NCBI RefSeq assembly: GCF_004343585.1
Contig: NZ_SLYW01000011.1
Location: 1-64,000, forward strand
Length of the DNA stretch: 64,000 bases
From: Neorhizobium sp. JUb45
GTDB taxonomy: Bacteria; Pseudomonadota; Alphaproteobacteria; Rhizobiales; Rhizobiaceae
Direction of reading: 5' to 3'
Below the pieces are notes generated by a model that did no database searches, had not been told where the DNA came from, and saw only the letters and a list, made by a program, of their open reading frames with translations. Below are positions 27,106-35,345 of this stretch, piece by piece. The position numbers were made by a program, and so were the translations under genes. The first letter of the stretch is position 1; every line of letters starts with the position of its first letter.

Positions 27106-29157
27106 TCAGCTTTTTGAATGAACGTCCAGCTTGATGATGTTGGTAAGATCGGGTGCGGATAGATGGGCAGACGTCAGCGCCTTGACGATCTCCGACTGCT
27201 CGAATGGTTTCATCACGATCGGCCACACGATTTTCGCTCCGGCCTCCAGCTTGTCGCTGTATCCGGTCATCAAGACGACCGGAAGACGTGGGCGGAGCTG
27301 ACCAATCCTGTCCGCAAGCTCTATTCCCGACATGCCGGGCATCATGATATCGCTGAGAACGGCATCGATCTGCGGATGCTTTTCAATCAGCGCAAGCGCT
27401 TCCGTTCCGTCCTTCGCGGTGCGGATGGACGTCACGGCATCCTCGAGAGCGGTCCTTGCCGCCTCCAGCGAAGCCGGTGTGTCATCGACGATCAGTATGT
27501 GGGCAGGCATGCCGGGAATGTTGGCTTCTGCAACTTTCGGTGCACGTTCGACCAAAGATTTTGGCAGGTAGAGCGTGACCGCGCTGCCCTGACCGGCCAG
27601 GCTCGTCGCCCTCGCCGTACCACCATTGCCCTCAGCAAAGCCGAGAACCTGCGTCAGGCCCAGACCCGGACCTCCATTGTCCTTGGTCGAATAGAAAGGC
27701 TCGAATATTCGCGTGAGTTCCGCCGCAGCCACGCCTCTGCCGGTGTCCGTGACTGTCAGCGCCACGACTGGCCCCTTGAGCCGCTTATCCTCGACCACCC
27801 CGTCGTCGACGTTGCGGGCGCTGATCACCACATTACCGCCGTCTGCCATCGCTTCTCGGGCATTGGTAAGCAGATTGATCAGCGAAATCTCAAGGCCGAC
27901 CGGATCGGCATGGACGCCCCAGACATCGTTGGGGATCCGAATATCCAGCAAAACGCTGTCGTTCAGCGCCTGCTGCAGGAGCGGCGTCATTTCAGCGATC
28001 TTGGCTTCCAGATCCAGATGTTCCGCACCCTGGTTTGAACGTCTGGCAAAGGATAGAAGACGCCGGGTAATGGTTTTGCCGCGGTTTACGCCCTGCCGCA
28101 TATTGCCGAGAAGACGCGTCACGCGCTCTTCATCGCCGCGGCGACGTTCGATGCCATCAACACCCGCCTGAAACACCATCAGAAGGTTGTTGAAATCGTG
28201 GGCAGCCTGACCCGTCAGTTTTCCGAGCGCATCCATGCGCTGCCAATTGGCAAGGCTTTCCCGTTCGGCGGCACGCGAGCGCATTTCCCGATAGAGCAGC
28301 ACCGCGACAATGCCGGATAGCAGGATCGTTATCAGGCCGGCGCCGACGAGAAAGATCACCGCATGCATGGCTGGTCGATTGTATTGAGACGCCGGCAATC
28401 CAATCTTGACCCGCCATGTCGTCGCACCGATCTGCGCTTCGGCCACACGCACAGCGTTGCCGTTTGACAGCATGAAGAGATCATCCTGCGGCCGCGCAAA
28501 TTCCGTCGCCGCCATGGCGGCAAGTTCCGGCGAACTGGTGGTCGCCACCAGCCGCTCCTGGCTGTCCACCACCCAGGCAGACCAGTCGTTTGGCAAACCG
28601 CTCGCGTAAAGCATCTGCGTAATCGTTTCCGGCCTTATAACCACCGACAGCACGGCCCGCAGGCGATCCTTTCGACGGACAGGAACGCGAACGGCAAAGG
28701 CCGCCTTGCCACCCTTGCCGATGGCAATATTGCCGACGACCGGCATGCCGGTCTCGATCACACGTTTATGGCTTTCGAGATCGACAACCTCGCGAGAAGC
28801 GGACACCGACAGCGGCGGATAGGCCAAAACGACCTCGCCCTCGTCATTCGAAACGCGAATCTGTTGCCACGCGGCAACCTGATCCTTGAGCCTGCGCGCG
28901 GTTTCGGCAAAGCTGGTGCGGGAAACCGGCAGGTCCAGGCGTGGTGAATCGGCAACGATCGAAAGAAGCTGGATCTGGGTATTAAGCTCGCGGTCAAGGG
29001 CGCCGGCCAGAATGGCGGCGCGGTCGCGCAGATCGGCATCGAGCCCCTGTTGCTGCTCGTTGATGAAGAACCACCCCATCACGCTGGCCAGAACCAGAGC
29101 AGGCAGAAGTGAGGCAGTCACGAGAAGAAGCGCCGGCCTTGCGTTGTTCAAGTTCAT
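27106..29157 (-). CDS. Hybrid sensor histidine kinase with C-terminal receiver
   Basis: 683 residues. Membrane segment at about 9-31, a periplasmic Cache-like sensor domain at 32-265, a second membrane segment at 266-289, a HisKA-type dimerisation region with H320 (GQAAHDFNNLL), an HATPase with N432 (NAREAM), G1 DTGRG 471-475 and G2 GPGLGL 496-501, then a receiver with acidic pair D558/D559, phospho-acceptor D603 (SDIMMPG), T631 and K650. No separate response regulator or output domain is encoded nearby, so the phosphoryl group must pass to a distant partner or act through the receiver. Confidence 0.93.
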   Translation of the reverse strand: MNLNNARPALLLVTASLLPALVLASVMGWFFINEQQQGLDADLRDRAAILAGALDRELNTQIQLLSIVADSPRLDLPVSRTSFAETARRLKDQVAAWQQIRVSNDEGEVVLAYPPLSVSASREVVDLESHKRVIETGMPVVGNIAIGKGGKAAFAVRVPVRRKDRLRAVLSVVIRPETITQMLYASGLPNDWSAWVVDSQERLVATTSSPELAAMAATEFARPQDDLFMLSNGNAVRVAEAQIGATTWRVKIGLPASQYNRPAMHAVIFLVGAGLITILLSGIVAVLLYREMRSRAAERESLANWQRMDALGKLTGQAAHDFNNLLMVFQAGVDGIERRRGDEERVTRLLGNMRQGVNRGKTITRRLLSFARRSNQGAEHLDLEAKIAEMTPLLQQALNDSVLLDIRIPNDVWGVHADPVGLEISLINLLTNAREAMADGGNVVISARNVDDGVVEDKRLKGPVVALTVTDTGRGVAAAELTRIFEPFYSTKDNGGPGLGLTQVLGFAEGNGGTARATSLAGQGSAVTLYLPKSLVERAPKVAEANIPGMPAHILIVDDTPASLEAARTALEDAVTSIRTAKDGTEALALIEKHPQIDAVLSDIMMPGMSGIELADRIGQLRPRLPVVLMTGYSDKLEAGAKIVWPIVMKPFEQSEIVKALTSAHLSAPDLTNIIKLDVHSKS

Positions 29158-29592
29158 TCCTCAGAAAATCGCAGCAGTAAAATTTTCATGGTTGTCTCTA
29201 AAGGAACTGACGCGTTCGCATCAAGCCTTTCAGGCTCAGCCGCCTGCACTCTATAGCATCGAAAGCCCGCGTGCAGTGCGCAGATCCTGCTCGGTCAAGT
29301 TTTCCTTTGGATAAGGTGTGTCATAATTTCCACTATCTGCTTCCGTTTGCCTTCGGGCAAGCGGTCAAGAGCGATACGAACCGGATTGCCCTACGAAGTT
29401 CTTCGCTATGTGGCATCCATGACGACGATCAGCTGCTGCTACGCGATGCAGATGCACTTCAGGCGCTGAGCGACGCGACCCTGAAATGCCCGACTCACGC
29501 ACGCCTTCGGCCGAACCTTGCGCAATTTACACGCATATTCGGATTACAATGCTGGCAATAAAAAACCGGAATGATGTTTGTTTGGTCCAAAC
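29158..29592. other. Intergenic region between kinase and sRNA genes
   Basis: 435 bp without a convincing gene. It contains the kinase promoter region (minus strand), and the sRNA terminator lies at its right edge. Short open frames here lack recognisable content. Confidence 0.4.
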
Positions 29593-29751
29593 GAAAAAGC
29601 CTGCCGCGGGAGGAGGTGCGGCAGGCTTTTCCAAAAGAACCGAACAGCGACTGGGAGGAGGAGTGCCGCTGTTCCCTCAGGCTTCCCTTGGGAGGAGGAG
29701 TGGGTCGCCCGAAACACGAAGCTTTGCGGGAGGAGGTGCATCGCTTCGTTG
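29593..29751 (-). ncRNA. Alpha-r14/cuckoo-type trans sRNA with four anti-SD hairpin loops
   Basis: Read on the minus strand, this stretch folds into four consecutive stem-loops, each exposing CCUCCUCCC in the loop. Loop positions (plus coordinates) are 29728-29736, 29690-29698, 29653-29661 and 29608-29616. Stems are ACGAAGC/GCTTCGT, CGGGC/GCCTG plus CCC/GGG, AACAGCG/CGCTGTT and AAAAGCCTGCCGC/GCGGCAGGCTTTT. The last is a strong intrinsic terminator followed by U residues. CCUCCUCCC loops define the alpha-r14 (NfeR1) or cuckoo sRNAs of Rhizobiales, which pair with Shine-Dalgarno regions of transporter and metabolic mRNAs. From memory NfeR1 has three such hairpins; this one has four. Confidence 0.88.
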
Positions 29752-29757
29752 AAAAGA

Positions 29758-29787
29758 TAGATACCGTGTTTTTTTGACATAGATAAG
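29758..29787 (-). promoter_or_regulatory. Putative promoter of the anti-SD sRNA
   Basis: On the minus strand CTTATCT (29781-29787), 17 bases, then TATCTA (29758-29763). This fits the rhizobial CTTGAC-N17-CTATAT layout in position and partly in sequence, and it places the start at about 29751. Confidence 0.5.
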
Positions 29788-29841
29788 ACCGCAGTTTGCA
29801 GCACAGCCATGCACTTAACGCATCCCTCTTGACCCAACTGC

Positions 29842-30171
29842 CTAAATCGACGCCGCGTGTTTCCCAAGAGATCGATTATCAACAAACTCACATCGATCCG
29901 GTTGGAACTTCAGGACGAAATCGATGACCTTGTCCGAGGACATTTCGCATGGCTTGAGGACAGGACGTCCATCGGCGAGGCGATATAGGTTGAACGAGAC
30001 AATGTCGCTTCCGGCAAGATCCTCGGCAAACAGCCAGATACGGCGACTGTCGACCGAGCGATTGATCGTCATCCCCCATCGCCGGCCGGAAAATTCTCCT
30101 TCGCTATAGCCAGTGGCATACGTTTCAAGCGCCATTTCGAACGCCCTCAAATCATCCGGCGTGATGCTCAT
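29842..30171 (-). CDS. Hypothetical protein (109 aa)
   Basis: From ATG 30171 (MSITPDDLRAFEMALETYAT). It is soluble and mixed alpha/beta, with GRRWGMTINRSVDSRRIWLF in the middle. No family recognised. Its ATG overlaps the stop of the upstream 58-residue Cys-rich gene (ATGA), which supports translation and operon structure. An upstream extension of seven residues is possible but would overlap that gene. Confidence 0.65.
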   Translation of the reverse strand: MSITPDDLRAFEMALETYATGYSEGEFSGRRWGMTINRSVDSRRIWLFAEDLAGSDIVSFNLYRLADGRPVLKPCEMSSDKVIDFVLKFQPDRCEFVDNRSLGKHAASI

Positions 30172-30344
30172 GGCGACAGGCACTCTTCGCATATGCCGCA
30201 GCCATCATCGTCCATAGCAGATGCGGGCCGGCTTTGCTCGCAACAGATACAGATCTTCGCGCCAGCTCTGCACCGAACCTGTGGTTCCGGCGGAATGATT
30301 TCGATCAGCTTTTCAGGTGTATGTTTGTTGGTTTTGGCATCCAT
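30168..30344 (-). CDS. Small Cys-rich (zinc-ribbon-like) protein, 58 aa
   Basis: A short frame beginning MDAKTNKHTPEKLIEIIPPE from ATG 30344, with ACGGAG 8 bases upstream. Seven cysteines lie at positions 25, 32, 34, 35, 49, 52 and 55; the C-terminus reads ICICCEQ...GCGICEEC, a CxCC...CxxCxxC arrangement likely to bind zinc or an iron-sulfur cluster. Its stop overlaps the next gene (ATGA). No family recognised; it is easily missed by length cut-offs. Confidence 0.6.
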   Translation of the reverse strand: MDAKTNKHTPEKLIEIIPPEPQVRCRAGAKICICCEQSRPASAMDDDGCGICEECLSP

Positions 30345-30635
30345 TTCAAAACTCCGTACATGGAATATGAGATGGGATGCCTGCCGGCGAGCAGCAAGGG
30401 TCGGGCGATTGGTCGGCGATCCACCACTTGCCAGGTCGCGGCAATCAGATAAGCAGGCCCTCTGACCTTGAGCTGTGATCGAACTCTGTTTGCGAGAAAA
30501 ATAGCCTTCCGGTCACGCACCTGATAGACCGGCTGCACAAGATACGGCGCAGGGAAATTATAATAAGACAAGCGCCTTGGATCGGCGCACCGCCTTACAT
30601 CCGAAAGATACCGGACTTTTAACAGGAAACGCACA

Positions 30636-30821
30636 ATGGGTTGGAAAACACCTCAGTTCGAATACGTCAACGGCTATAAGATTGTTGAACTCGACGGCCC
30701 CACCTTCAAGGTTTACGACGGTGACCGGCAACTCGGGGAGGACTTTCCCTATTCCGGCGAGGCTGCGGCCTATGCAAACTCCCTGCCGAAGAAGGCCACT
30801 CCGCCGCCGCCGCGTTTTTGA
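30636..30821 (+). CDS. Small hypothetical protein (61 aa)
   Basis: MGWKTPQFEYVNGYKIVELD followed by KVYDGDRQLGEDFPY and a Pro-rich end (KKATPPPPRF). ACAGGAAAC precedes ATG 30636. It is probably a small beta-rich soluble protein of unknown function. Nothing nearby suggests a role. Confidence 0.55.
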   Translation: MGWKTPQFEYVNGYKIVELDGPTFKVYDGDRQLGEDFPYSGEAAAYANSLPKKATPPPPRF

Positions 30822-31289
30822 TAGGCGGGGATATAGGCGGTAAAGAACCGATTTCGGGCAGGACGTCGTTCCTGATCACATTAAAAATTAGCGCTGCGAA
30901 CGCAGAAGGATCGCAGCGTCCTGTTTGGCAGCAGACAGATTTGTCTTTACACGCTCCCCCGGCAGCAATTGCGCCGCCATGCGTATGGAACTCCGCACAG
31001 AACAGCGCTTCCGCTGCAAACGTGTTGACGACGAGAATGCCGATGAACCCCGTGAGTTCAAGCGGCAGGTCTCTCACCGACGGCATTCAGAACAGCCTTG
31101 CCATATGAATCAGCGGTTCAGCCTGATGCACATCGGCTTGCCGAGGTAGAGATTGCTTCCCGACACGATGACTGGGCCATGGTCGTCCTGTGTTCTTACC
31201 ACAACGCAACCTGCGAACGATCTTTTCTTGCTCCATTCCGTGTTTGGAGTACCGTCATGACGAGGTGTTTCAACGGAGGGACGAGTTGG
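30822..31289. other. Intergenic region, no supported gene
   Basis: 470 bp. A 126-codon minus-strand frame (30706-31086) overlaps the small plus-strand gene and has no recognised domain. The region otherwise only carries the promoter for the cyclase gene. Confidence 0.35.
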
Positions 31290-32099
31290 ATGTGCAATCA
31301 ATGCGTGATTGAAGACGTGAAGCGAAACATGCTGTCGCGGCGCCTGCTGTTCAAAGGCGCAGCACTCGCGGGTGCGGCGATGGCGGCCGCAAGCCTGCCG
31401 ACACCTGTGCTTGCGCAGACAGCCAGGCAAGTTGTCGATCTCACCCATGTCTACGATTCAACATTTCCGACATTCGATGGACAACCGGGAATAGAGTTCG
31501 AATGGGCTGCCGAAATCGCCAAGGACGGCTATCAATTGCATAAGCTGACGATTTTCGAGCATACCGGCACCCATATCGATGCGCCTTTCCACTTCAGTGC
31601 CGATGGCGCCAGCGTTGACCGGCTGGAACCGCAAAAGCTGGTCGCACCACTTGTCATCATCGACGTAACGGATCGCGCCAGGGAAGAAGCCAATACGTCA
31701 ATCGAAGCCGCCGATATCGAGCGCTGGATCAGCGCAAACGGCGATCTTCCCGCAGGCGCAGTCGTGGCTTTGCGCTCGGGATGGGCGACCAAGGTGAAAA
31801 GCCCGTCCTTCCGGACCGACGACGCTGGAAAATTCGCCTTTCCCGGTTTCGGGAAATCGGCAACCGATCTTTTGCTGCAACGAGACACGGTGGCCATCGG
31901 CGTCGACACACTTTCGCTGGATCCGGGCAACTCCGCCGATTTCGCGGTCCATAACTCCTGGTTGCCGGCGGGTCGCTACGGTATCGAGGGCTTGAACAAT
32001 CTTGAAGCGCTGCCGGTCAAGGGAGCAACGATCATCGTGGGGGCGCCGACACATCGCGGCGGCACAGGTGGCCCTGCCCGCATTCTGGCGCTTATCTGA
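31290..32099 (+). CDS. Cyclase family protein (kynurenine formamidase-like), exported
   Basis: 269 residues from ATG 31290 (MCNQCVIEDVKRNMLSRRLL), with GGAGGG 8-10 bases upstream. SRRLLFKGAALAGAAMAAAS is a twin-arginine-like signal ending near VLAQ. The body has the metal-binding HTGTHIDAPFHF of the KynB/cyclase family, plus VDLTHVYDSTFPTF and a C-terminal GAPTHRGGTGGPAR. Substrates of such exported members are mostly unknown, probably formyl or lactone bonds. The stop overlaps the next start. Confidence 0.87.
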   Translation: MCNQCVIEDVKRNMLSRRLLFKGAALAGAAMAAASLPTPVLAQTARQVVDLTHVYDSTFPTFDGQPGIEFEWAAEIAKDGYQLHKLTIFEHTGTHIDAPFHFSADGASVDRLEPQKLVAPLVIIDVTDRAREEANTSIEAADIERWISANGDLPAGAVVALRSGWATKVKSPSFRTDDAGKFAFPGFGKSATDLLLQRDTVAIGVDTLSLDPGNSADFAVHNSWLPAGRYGIEGLNNLEALPVKGATIIVGAPTHRGGTGGPARILALI

Positions 32100-32512
32100 T
32101 GGCGGTGGTTCCATTGTTAACGGATGAGGATGCAAGCGCGGAAGCGCTTGCCGTCTTCAACGAAATCCGCGAGCGCCGCGGCACCGATTATGTCAACAAC
32201 TTCTGGCGTGCTCTCGCGCATGATGCCGATCACCTGAAGGCAATCTGGGAAAAGGTGCCGACAGTCATGGCGCCGGGAGAAATCGATCCCCTGGTCAAGG
32301 AACTGATCTACATTGCCGTATCGACAGCCAATAATTGCGGCTACTGCATACACTCCCACACCGCAGCCGCGCGGGCGAAAGGCATGACGCCTTCCATGCA
32401 CGCCGAGCTTTTGCAGGTCATCGCACTTGCCAGCCAGACCAACGCCTTGGCGACCGGGCTGGCCGTGCCTGTCGATGATCGGTTTGACGTTTCGAGCAAA
32501 AGTTCAAAGTGA
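32099..32512 (+). CDS. Carboxymuconolactone decarboxylase/AhpD-like protein
   Basis: 137 residues, overlapping the cyclase stop by one base. The AhpD-type active-site motif NNCGYCIHSHTAAA lies at about residues 79-92 with the CxxC pair and downstream His. Such proteins act as peroxidase-like thiol enzymes or decarboxylases. Coupling to an exported cyclase suggests joint action on an aromatic or lactone intermediate, but this member has no signal peptide. Confidence 0.87.
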   Translation: MAVVPLLTDEDASAEALAVFNEIRERRGTDYVNNFWRALAHDADHLKAIWEKVPTVMAPGEIDPLVKELIYIAVSTANNCGYCIHSHTAAARAKGMTPSMHAELLQVIALASQTNALATGLAVPVDDRFDVSSKSSK

Positions 32513-32514
32513 AG

Positions 32515-32581
32515 CCGTCAGGGGCGGACAATTTTGGCTACGACCGCGGCTGACGGAAAGGGCATCTCCTCTTTGCCCCTT
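32515..32581. terminator. Inverted repeats between convergent genes
   Basis: CCGTCAG (32515-32521) pairs with CTGACGG (32550-32556), and GGGCA (32560-32564) with TGCCC (32574-32578). The pair sits between the convergent AhpD-like and oxidoreductase genes and could act in both directions. Confidence 0.35.
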
Positions 32582-33593
32582 ACGACAGCTGGACGATCAG
32601 TTTGCCGAAATTGCCGCCCGTGAGCATCGATATGAATGCTTCCGGAGCATTCTCGAAACCGTCGACAATATCCTCGCGGTATTTGATCTCGCCGGATGCA
32701 ACACGCGGACCGATGTCGCTCAGGAATTCATCGAAATGGTCCGGCGCGAATTCGGTCTGGATAAAACCCCGGACAAGCAGGCTTTGCCGCAAGATCGCCG
32801 ACATGGTTTCCGGCAGACGATCGCTCTCCGACGTCGATGTTCCGTTGTAATGGGCCACGAGCCCGCATACGGGAACGCGGCCATAGGTGTTCAGCAGTGG
32901 CAGAACAGCATCCCAGACATGGCCGCCGACATTCTCGAAATACACGTCGATACCGTCGGCGCAGACCGTTTTAAGTTCGGATGGAAGGTTTTCGCTACGA
33001 TGGTCGATGGCGGCATGAAAGCCGAGTTCGTCCTTCACGAAAGCGCATTTGTCCGCGCCGCCGGCAATACCGACTGCCCTCGCTCCCCAGAGTTTTGCAA
33101 GCTGTCCAACCATGGACCCCACAGGGCCGGATGCGGCAGCTACGGCAACGGTTTCACCGGGTTTTGGCTTGCCGATGAATTTTAACCCGCTCCATGCGGT
33201 AAAGCCCGGCATGCCGAGAACACCGATTGCGGTTGTCAGCGGTGCGCCATGCGTTTCCACATGCCGGAGCCGGTCACCACGGATGACCGCATGCGTAACC
33301 CAGCCGGTGCGACCGCGAACGATATCGCCCGGCGCAAAATCGTTGTGCCGCGACTTGAGCACCTCGCCGATGGTTTCGCCTTCCATCACGCCATCGACCG
33401 GAACCGGCGCCGCATAGGACTTGGCCTCGCTCATGCGCCCGCGCATGTACGGATCAAGGGACAGATACAAAATGCGGACAGTCACCTCGCCTTCATCGGC
33501 CTCCGGCAACTCGGCATCCTCGACGCGGAAATTCTCGGGCTTCGGCGCCCCTGTCGGACGGCTGGCGAGGACGATTCGCTTGGCAGTGATCAT
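32580..33593 (-). CDS. NADP-dependent oxidoreductase (MDR superfamily, leukotriene B4 dehydrogenase-like)
   Basis: 337 residues: zinc-less medium-chain reductase with N-terminal YLSLDPYMRGRMSE, nucleotide-binding AAASGPVGSMVGQLAKLWGA near residues 153-172, and C-terminal FENAPEAFISMLTGGNFGK, the YncB/CurA-type layout. Family members reduce alpha,beta-unsaturated ketones or aldehydes with NADPH. Monocistronic as far as visible. Confidence 0.9.
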   Translation of the reverse strand: MITAKRIVLASRPTGAPKPENFRVEDAELPEADEGEVTVRILYLSLDPYMRGRMSEAKSYAAPVPVDGVMEGETIGEVLKSRHNDFAPGDIVRGRTGWVTHAVIRGDRLRHVETHGAPLTTAIGVLGMPGFTAWSGLKFIGKPKPGETVAVAAASGPVGSMVGQLAKLWGARAVGIAGGADKCAFVKDELGFHAAIDHRSENLPSELKTVCADGIDVYFENVGGHVWDAVLPLLNTYGRVPVCGLVAHYNGTSTSESDRLPETMSAILRQSLLVRGFIQTEFAPDHFDEFLSDIGPRVASGEIKYREDIVDGFENAPEAFISMLTGGNFGKLIVQLS

Positions 33594-33863
33594 GTCGAAC
33601 CCTTGCGATTGGCTGGGTGGGATTTGGAAATTTCGGGGACAGTGTTACCCATCGGAACGGATGAGCCAAGCCCGGGTTCCAATGTTGATGACAGCGCCAC
33701 CGTCGGCTTGCGACCATAGCCCGGGTCTTCCCCTGACAGACCGGCCGCCGATAGAACACCTACTTGCAGTTGCTGAAGGACGAGTTTCATCGTTTGGATA
33801 TTGACTCGCGCGCGTGACAGCTTACCCAGAGTAACAGCAACTATTTCCAGCTGAGGAACTTTC

Positions 33864-35282
33864 ATGAAATTCGGCACCAGTGGACTTCGCGGCCTTGTTA
33901 CGGACCTTCAAGGTCACGCATCGGCTTTGTATGCCACTGCCTTCGCACAGCATCTGCTCGCTGCCGGGCACGCGAAGACCGGGGATCGCATCTTTGTTGC
34001 AGGTGATTACCGCCCCTCCAGCCCGGATATCGCTGCGACCTGCATCGGAGCACTTCAGCGCGCCGGCCTGACAGCTGTCGATTGCGGGTCACTCCCGACG
34101 CCGGCGCTCGCGCTTTATGCGATGACGCAAGGCTGCGCCTCACTGATGGTCACGGGATCTCATATTCCGGCAGACCGCAATGGCATAAAATTCTATCGAC
34201 CTGATGGTGAAATTGACAAGGCGGACGAACTCGAAATCACACACATCGCCGCAGAGATCAGCGACAGCATTTTCGACCTGACGCCCGGCTCCGCACGGAG
34301 CGAGGAAAAAGAGGCGCTGGCGCTTTTCGCGGCACGCAATTCGCGCCTGCTTCCGGCTGATGCCCTGTCCGGGCTGAAGATCGGCGTCTACCAGCATAGC
34401 ACTGTCGCCCGCGATGGTTTGATCGATGTGATCACTGGCTATGGCGCAACGACCGTAGCACTCGGACGATCCGATCATTTCATACCGGTCGACACCGAAG
34501 CCGTATCGGCGCAGACAATCGAACTCCTGCGCGGCTGGGCAAAGGAACATCATCTCGACGCGATCGTATCCGCCGACGGCGATGGCGACCGGCCGCTGGT
34601 GGCCGACGAAACGGGAACGCCTTTGCGTGGCGACCTGCTCGGGCTCATCGTCGCCCGGTTTCTCGATGCCGAGGTTGTCGTGACACCCGTTACCTCCAAT
34701 TCCGGCATCGAAGCGGCCGGTGGCTTTCGCGTGACCCGCACGAAAGTCGGCTCCCCTTTCGTCATCGACGGCATGAACGCGGCCAGTGCGGCAGGCGAGA
34801 CGGCGGTGATGGGGTTCGAGGCCAATGGCGGCGTACTGACACAGTCGGATTTTGCCGTTGCGGGCACGACACTGACCGCCCTTCCGACCCGAGACAGTTT
34901 TCTGCCGGTCCTCGCTACGTTGCTTCTGACACGACGCGAGGGCAAGCCGTTGTCCAGCATCGCTGCCGATTTCAATCTGCCTGTCGCCGCCGCCGACCGA
35001 TTGGAGAATTTTGCTGTCGAAACCAGTGCGGCGCTGATGGCGCATCTGCGAGAATCGCCCGAAAATCTTGCAGCTTTCCTTGCACCGCTTGGTGACGTCG
35101 GCTCCATCAGCGATATCGATGGCCTGCGGGTAACGCTACTCGATCACTCCATCGTTCATCTGCGCCCATCCGGCAACGCACCGGAAATGCGCTGTTATGT
35201 CGAAGCAGAAAACGAAGCCGCGGCCTTGGCGCTTCTCGAAAAAAGCCTTTTGCGCGTCCGCGACTGGGCCAAAGCACATTGA
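33864..35282 (+). CDS. Phosphomannomutase
   Basis: 472 residues, start ATG 33864 after GAGGAAC. The phosphoserine loop TGSHIPADRNG (S99) and metal loop DGDGDRP (238-244) are intact, and the sugar-binding and C-terminal phosphate-binding (RPSGNAPEMR) motifs are visible. It interconverts mannose-6-phosphate and mannose-1-phosphate. It is followed after 63 bp by the GDP-mannose pyrophosphorylase gene, forming a GDP-mannose supply unit as with rhizobial NoeK/NoeJ; I leave the symbol blank because other phosphohexomutases are similar. Confidence 0.92.
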   Translation: MKFGTSGLRGLVTDLQGHASALYATAFAQHLLAAGHAKTGDRIFVAGDYRPSSPDIAATCIGALQRAGLTAVDCGSLPTPALALYAMTQGCASLMVTGSHIPADRNGIKFYRPDGEIDKADELEITHIAAEISDSIFDLTPGSARSEEKEALALFAARNSRLLPADALSGLKIGVYQHSTVARDGLIDVITGYGATTVALGRSDHFIPVDTEAVSAQTIELLRGWAKEHHLDAIVSADGDGDRPLVADETGTPLRGDLLGLIVARFLDAEVVVTPVTSNSGIEAAGGFRVTRTKVGSPFVIDGMNAASAAGETAVMGFEANGGVLTQSDFAVAGTTLTALPTRDSFLPVLATLLLTRREGKPLSSIAADFNLPVAAADRLENFAVETSAALMAHLRESPENLAAFLAPLGDVGSISDIDGLRVTLLDHSIVHLRPSGNAPEMRCYVEAENEAAALALLEKSLLRVRDWAKAH

Positions 35283-35345
35283 ACTGATTGCCTATTCCCG
35301 GTTGCCGCTCTACAAAACAATCCGCCCGACCCTCGGAGATATTTT

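Noticed and set aside
29608..29736. Four GGGAGGAGG repeats as a possible CRISPR-like or ribosome-binding-site array
   Set aside because: The spacers are not uniform and no coding frames follow. On the minus strand each repeat is a hairpin loop with a terminator at the end, which fits an sRNA.
30305..30634. 109-codon minus-strand frame upstream of the Cys-rich gene
   Set aside because: It runs into the Cys-rich gene in another frame and lacks a ribosome binding site and any known motif.
30706..31086. 126-codon minus-strand frame with several Cys residues
   Set aside because: It overlaps the better supported plus-strand small gene, has no ribosome binding site I can see and no recognisable domain.
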